A DNA stretch of 64,000 bases from an uncultured Polaribacter sp. (GTDB lineage Bacteria; Bacteroidota; Bacteroidia; Flavobacteriales; Flavobacteriaceae), in the NCBI GenBank assembly GCA_947497755.1, contig CANMHT010000002.1:248001-312000 (forward strand). Reading direction: 5' to 3'. The notes beneath the pieces are model-generated. The model made no database searches. It saw only the letters and a list, made by a program, of their open reading frames with translations, and was not told the origin of the DNA. Made by a program: the position numbers and the translations under genes. Within the stretch, counting starts at the first letter, position 1. Each line of letters starts with the position of its first letter. Shown here one piece after another: positions 60,266 to 64,000 of this stretch.

Positions 60266-63010
60266 ATGACCAAATCAAATTTAACCAAACTAATACTGCT
60301 ATGCATGTTGTTGGTTTGTTCTGTTTCTTTTTCTCAAAGTATAACCGGAAAGGTATTAGATGAAGAAAAAAAACCACTAGAGTTTGCATCTGTTGCTGTC
60401 TTAAATGCAAAAGATTCTACACTAGTTAGCTATGCAAGTACAGATATCAAAGGAAACTTTAAAGTGGTAGATATCTCTAAAGGAAAAAGAATCTTTCAAA
60501 TTAATTTGATTGGTTACAAAGTGTATCAAAAAAAGTTAGACTTTGTAGGGAATTCATTAAACTTTGGAACCATCATTTTAAAAGAACAGGGAAATGTACT
60601 TAATGAAGTAAATATTACAGCTGTTATTCCGATTTCTATTAAAAAAGATACTATGGCCTTTAATACAAAAGCATTTAAGGTTCGTGTAGATGATAATGTA
60701 GAAGACTTACTAAAAAAATTACCTGGTGTTGAAGTAGATGCTAATGGAAAAGTAAAAGCTCAAGGAGAAGACGTTTCTAAAGTTTATGTAGATGGAAAAG
60801 AATTTTTTAGCGGCGATCCAGCGGTAGCAATGAAAAATTTGTCTGCTGATGCGATTAAAAAAGTTGAAGTAATTGACGAGAAAAGTGACAAAGCAAGAGT
60901 AAGTGGAGTTAATGATTCTGATAGAACTAAAGTGATTAACTTACAGTTAAAAGACGATAGAAAAGTAAACGATTTTGGGAAATTTCAAGGAGGTTATGGT
61001 TCTGATGATCGTTATTTAACAAGTTTAAGTTACAATCGTTTTTCTCCAAAAGTTCAAGCTTCTATTATAGGAAAATATAACAATGTAAATACTACAGGTT
61101 CTGATATTTCAGATATTATGTCTTTTGGAAATAGTGGCGGTTCTTTTAGAGTTTCTCGAGGAGGAAATGGAGGTAGCTCTTCTGGTTTTATTACAACAGG
61201 AATTGGAGGTTTTAATTTAGGATATGAACTAAAGAAAAGACAAAATCTTAATGCCGATTACTTTTACAATTACAATAAAACAACTTCTGGGAATGTACTT
61301 ACTAAAAGAACTGAGTTTATTGGGACTAATAAATTATATTCTGAAAGTAGTAGTAATAGTAATAGTGTTACAAATTCTCATAGAGGAAATTTTAGTTATA
61401 TAGACAGATCTAGTAAATTAAAATCGATTGCAATTAGAGGTAGAGTAAGATCGAGTAATACTAATGGAAGTAGTACGAGTAAATTTGAAGGATTTGATGC
61501 TAATAATGTAAAAGACGTTGAAAATACAAGTACTTCTAATAGTGATAATAAAAGTAGTAGTGGTAGAGTAAGCTTAGATTACAACAAACGTTTTAATGCA
61601 AAATCTAAACGTAGTATTGAAGTAGAATTAGATGTAGATTTTTCTAAAAGTAATAGTACTAGCGGAAATAGTGCTACAAAAACATTTACTGATCCTTTAA
61701 GAACAGATGAGATTACAACAAGTTCACAAATTCAAGAGAATAAAGAAAACCAAATAGATTTTGAAATTCAGTATACTGAACCAATTAACAAAAGTAACTT
61801 TATTGAAGTTGGAGCAGGAATTACGGTAGCAAATAAAGATGAATATACTGATCAATCTCAAATTTTAAATGGAGCTACCAATTCAGGTTCTACTTTTAAA
61901 GCAGATTTGTTTGAAGACAAGAAATCTACTTATGGTTCTATTGACTATCGTTACAATAACCAAAAAACTTCTTTAACTATTGGAACAGAATTTCAAGAAC
62001 AAACCCAAGATTTTGGATTGGTTAATGGAGCAGAATTTAATAAGAAGTATTCTAGTTTTAACCCTTCTCTTCGTTTTAGATATAGACCTAAAAAAGGAAG
62101 TTGGATATTTTTTAGATATCGTAAATCATTAGATTTACCAAGTTTAGATAGATTATCTCCAGTTGTAAATAACTTTAATCCATTATTTATTAGAACTGGA
62201 AATCAAGATTTAACTCCAGAAAGAAGACACTCGCTTTTTGGAATGTATGGAAATTACAATTTTGTTTCTGGATTTAGCTTCTTTGCACACTTAAGTTATA
62301 ATAGTACAGACAATGCAATTGTGAATACAGAAAATACAGACATTGCAACAAGAGTAAGAACAAGTAGCTATATCAATTTAGGACACAGAGATAATTTTAG
62401 TGGAGATGTTAGTTTTGGTAATCGTTTAAAAAAGCTTGGAATTCGTTATAATTTAGGGTTGAATTACTCTACAAGCAATTATCAATCGGTAATTAATGGT
62501 GTTAATAATAAAACCAATTCTAAAAATACTAGAGTAAGAGTTTCTCTAGAAAACAATAAGAAAGATAATTTAGATTTAGCTGTTGGAGCAAACTTTAATA
62601 AAAACATAACTTCTTTTACTGGAACTACAGAAAATAGAGATTATTTTCAACAATCTTATTTTATAAAATCTGATTGGAATATCACCAAATCATTTAATAT
62701 TACTTCTCAATTTAAATACGATATTTATACTGATAGTAATTTTGGTACAGATCAATCAGTGCCAATTTGGAATGCCTCTATTTCGTATGCATTCTTAAAG
62801 TCTAAAGCAATGAATATTAAGTTAACTGCCTTAGATATTTTAAACGAAAATGTTGGTTTTGCTAGAAGTAGTTCTGATAACTATTTTCAAGAAACAACAA
62901 GAGATGTGTTAGGAACTTATTATATGTTGAGTTTAACCTATACTCTTAATGGAAATAAAGGACCAAAAGGGTCTAGAAGAGGTAGAGGAAGAAGATATAG
63001 AAGACATTAA
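60266..63010 (+). CDS. Outer-membrane beta-barrel family protein (TonB-receptor-like), paralogue 2
   Basis: A 914-residue paralogue of the preceding gene in the same orientation: signal peptide (LILLCMLLVCSVSFSQ), the same regulatory domain (ITGKVLDEEKKPLEFASVAV), plug-like segment (VEDLLKKLPGVEVDANGKVK, DGKEFFSGDPAVA) and barrel. The C-terminus is a strongly basic tail (GSRRGRGRRYRRH) beyond the last barrel strand. The long central loops are Ser/Asn/Gly-rich and differ most from paralogue 1, as expected for surface-exposed parts. Confidence 0.88.
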   Translation: MTKSNLTKLILLCMLLVCSVSFSQSITGKVLDEEKKPLEFASVAVLNAKDSTLVSYASTDIKGNFKVVDISKGKRIFQINLIGYKVYQKKLDFVGNSLNFGTIILKEQGNVLNEVNITAVIPISIKKDTMAFNTKAFKVRVDDNVEDLLKKLPGVEVDANGKVKAQGEDVSKVYVDGKEFFSGDPAVAMKNLSADAIKKVEVIDEKSDKARVSGVNDSDRTKVINLQLKDDRKVNDFGKFQGGYGSDDRYLTSLSYNRFSPKVQASIIGKYNNVNTTGSDISDIMSFGNSGGSFRVSRGGNGGSSSGFITTGIGGFNLGYELKKRQNLNADYFYNYNKTTSGNVLTKRTEFIGTNKLYSESSSNSNSVTNSHRGNFSYIDRSSKLKSIAIRGRVRSSNTNGSSTSKFEGFDANNVKDVENTSTSNSDNKSSSGRVSLDYNKRFNAKSKRSIEVELDVDFSKSNSTSGNSATKTFTDPLRTDEITTSSQIQENKENQIDFEIQYTEPINKSNFIEVGAGITVANKDEYTDQSQILNGATNSGSTFKADLFEDKKSTYGSIDYRYNNQKTSLTIGTEFQEQTQDFGLVNGAEFNKKYSSFNPSLRFRYRPKKGSWIFFRYRKSLDLPSLDRLSPVVNNFNPLFIRTGNQDLTPERRHSLFGMYGNYNFVSGFSFFAHLSYNSTDNAIVNTENTDIATRVRTSSYINLGHRDNFSGDVSFGNRLKKLGIRYNLGLNYSTSNYQSVINGVNNKTNSKNTRVRVSLENNKKDNLDLAVGANFNKNITSFTGTTENRDYFQQSYFIKSDWNITKSFNITSQFKYDIYTDSNFGTDQSVPIWNASISYAFLKSKAMNIKLTALDILNENVGFARSSSDNYFQETTRDVLGTYYMLSLTYTLNGNKGPKGSRRGRGRRYRRH

Positions 63011-63030
63011 AAAAGATAAATACAAAAAAA

Positions 63031-63053
63031 GCCTGCATTTGCAGGCTTTTTTT
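63031..63053 (+). terminator. Bidirectional intrinsic terminator
   Basis: GCCTGC and GCAGGC form a 6-bp GC-rich stem with loop ATTT, followed by seven T and preceded by seven A. It separates the barrel gene from the converging carboxypeptidase gene. Confidence 0.92.
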
Positions 63054-63064
63054 ATTGTGTAAAA

Positions 63065-64000
63065 TTAATACTTGGCAGCTTTTCCTTTTGCAGCACTCGC
63101 TTTGATAAATTCTCGTATATCATCATTTGCAGCTTTTAAATCTGCTTTACGTAAGTACATCATATGTCCGCTTCTATAACCTTTAAAAAACATTCTGTCT
63201 TTTAATTTTCCACTTGGATCTACTTGCCACATAGTATACTTTGTATTAAAATAGGTCGTTGCTCCATCATAATATCCAGCCTGAAAAAGTAAGTTTAAAT
63301 ATGGGTTTTGCGCTACTGCTTTTCGCAGATTTTCTCTGGTATTATTATTTCTCCAATCCCACGGATGAACAGGTCCAAACATATTGTATTTTACATCTGT
63401 TTTAAAGTTTAGATGCTTTTTTATATAGTGGTTTATTGCAGGAGTAAAAGAATGTAGCCAAGAAGTTAATTCTGAATTGTAATCTGGAGAGCTTCCTGCT
63501 ACTTTTTTATCCATTCCCATATATCTAGAATCAAGTCTACCAATAGTTTTTCCGTTTTTATTTCTAAGTAATTCTTTCCAAAAAAAGCTATTCGGAATCT
63601 CTAAATTGTGTTGTAAGATTACCTTTTTAGAAAGTCCGGTATAATACGCCATCTTTTCTGCAATAGTATTTTTTTCTTCTTTACTGATAAAACCTCCTTT
63701 AGCTAAAGCCGGCATTAATGTATTGATAGCAAAAGATTCTGATTCTGGTAATATTTCTAATAAGTCTTTGCTTTGCAGTTGTGGAGCTAACATTTTATGA
63801 TGCCAGGCTGCTGCAGTAAAATAAGGGAAGTCAATAGAAGAAGACACTGCCATATCAGATCGTTTCGCTCCATAATCAGCAGGAGAAACTAAAATAACAC
63901 CGTTTAAATACATCCATTGTCTACTTTGCAACTCGTGAGCTAATCCAGAAACTCTAGTTCCTCCATAACTTTCACCAATTAAATATTTTGGAGATGGCCA
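63065..64000 (-). CDS. S10-type serine carboxypeptidase family protein (5' end outside the window)
   Basis: The frame is open from the stop at 63065 to the right edge, about 311 residues. Near the edge it reads YLIGESYGGTRV, the nucleophile-serine motif of S10 peptidases (GESYGG). The C-terminal part supplies the expected Asp (GYYDGATTYFN) and His (YRSGHMMYLR). The TTG at 63931 is therefore not the start. Members in Flavobacteriia are exported and often about 500 residues long, so the missing N-terminal part should hold a signal peptide. It probably removes C-terminal residues from peptides. Confidence 0.88.
   Translation of the reverse strand, partial: WPSPKYLIGESYGGTRVSGLAHELQSRQWMYLNGVILVSPADYGAKRSDMAVSSSIDFPYFTAAAWHHKMLAPQLQSKDLLEILPESESFAINTLMPALAKGGFISKEEKNTIAEKMAYYTGLSKKVILQHNLEIPNSFFWKELLRNKNGKTIGRLDSRYMGMDKKVAGSSPDYNSELTSWLHSFTPAINHYIKKHLNFKTDVKYNMFGPVHPWDWRNNNTRENLRKAVAQNPYLNLLFQAGYYDGATTYFNTKYTMWQVDPSGKLKDRMFFKGYRSGHMMYLRKADLKAANDDIREFIKASAAKGKAAKY

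Overview
The window is a low-GC stretch of chromosome from a member of the Bacteroidota, most likely a marine-type Flavobacteriaceae; I cannot name the genus. Supporting signs are the -7 box TAnnTTTG upstream of many genes, the near absence of Shine-Dalgarno sequences, an alternative complex III (ActABCDEF) followed by coxBA, TonB-dependent receptors with carboxypeptidase-like N-domains, a DUF2723 membrane protein and LytTR/LytS regulators.

Layout. 1-4220 (minus strand): accessory genes, namely an exported protein cut by the window edge, an intradiol dioxygenase-like lipoprotein with DoxX, a membrane LytTR regulator, an internally deleted GNAT acetyltransferase and two small genes. 4286-13727: polA, a metallophosphoesterase, a thioredoxin-fold protein without CXXC, a polysaccharide deacetylase, a DUF2723 protein, tRNA-Gln and a universal stress protein. 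13889-18506: rimP-nusA-infB, with an intrinsic-terminator-like hairpin in the leader. 19156-30383: the respiratory operon actABCDEF-coxBA, which oxidises quinol and passes electrons through cytochromes c to oxygen. 30514-35827: ruvB, a SulP transporter and a sulfur-handling set (persulfide dioxygenase-rhodanese, rhodanese lipoprotein, HMA protein, cytochrome c'-like protein). 35880-38450: a TonB-dependent receptor under a TPP riboswitch, so a probable thiamine importer.

38498-45701 is the most interesting region. It is a secretion locus for five small precursor peptides that share one double-glycine leader and each carry exactly six cysteines in the core. With them are a C39-peptidase ABC exporter, a HlyD adaptor and a membrane protein fusing a degenerate C39-like domain, a VKOR domain and a thioredoxin-like CXXC domain. 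Four of the five peptide genes are preceded by a conserved RNA element that can fold as an H-type pseudoknot. Its second helix changes sequence from copy to copy while keeping its pairing, and it lies 26-27 nt from each start codon. I see no radical SAM, lanthionine or other tailoring enzyme, so the products look like disulfide-rich peptides whose folding may be directed by the VKOR fusion.

45700-50478: arfB, a possible vitamin salvage set (YkoF-like, PnuC, NadR-like), a GGGP synthase-family gene, a phosphopantetheinyl transferase and ahcY. 50700-55671: an exported protein, a LytTR regulator divergent from a zinc-protease-like lipoprotein with direct-repeat operators between them, and a LytS/LytR-type two-component pair. 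55679-64000: yifB/comM, two tandem paralogous outer-membrane beta-barrel proteins, and an S10-type serine carboxypeptidase cut by the right edge.
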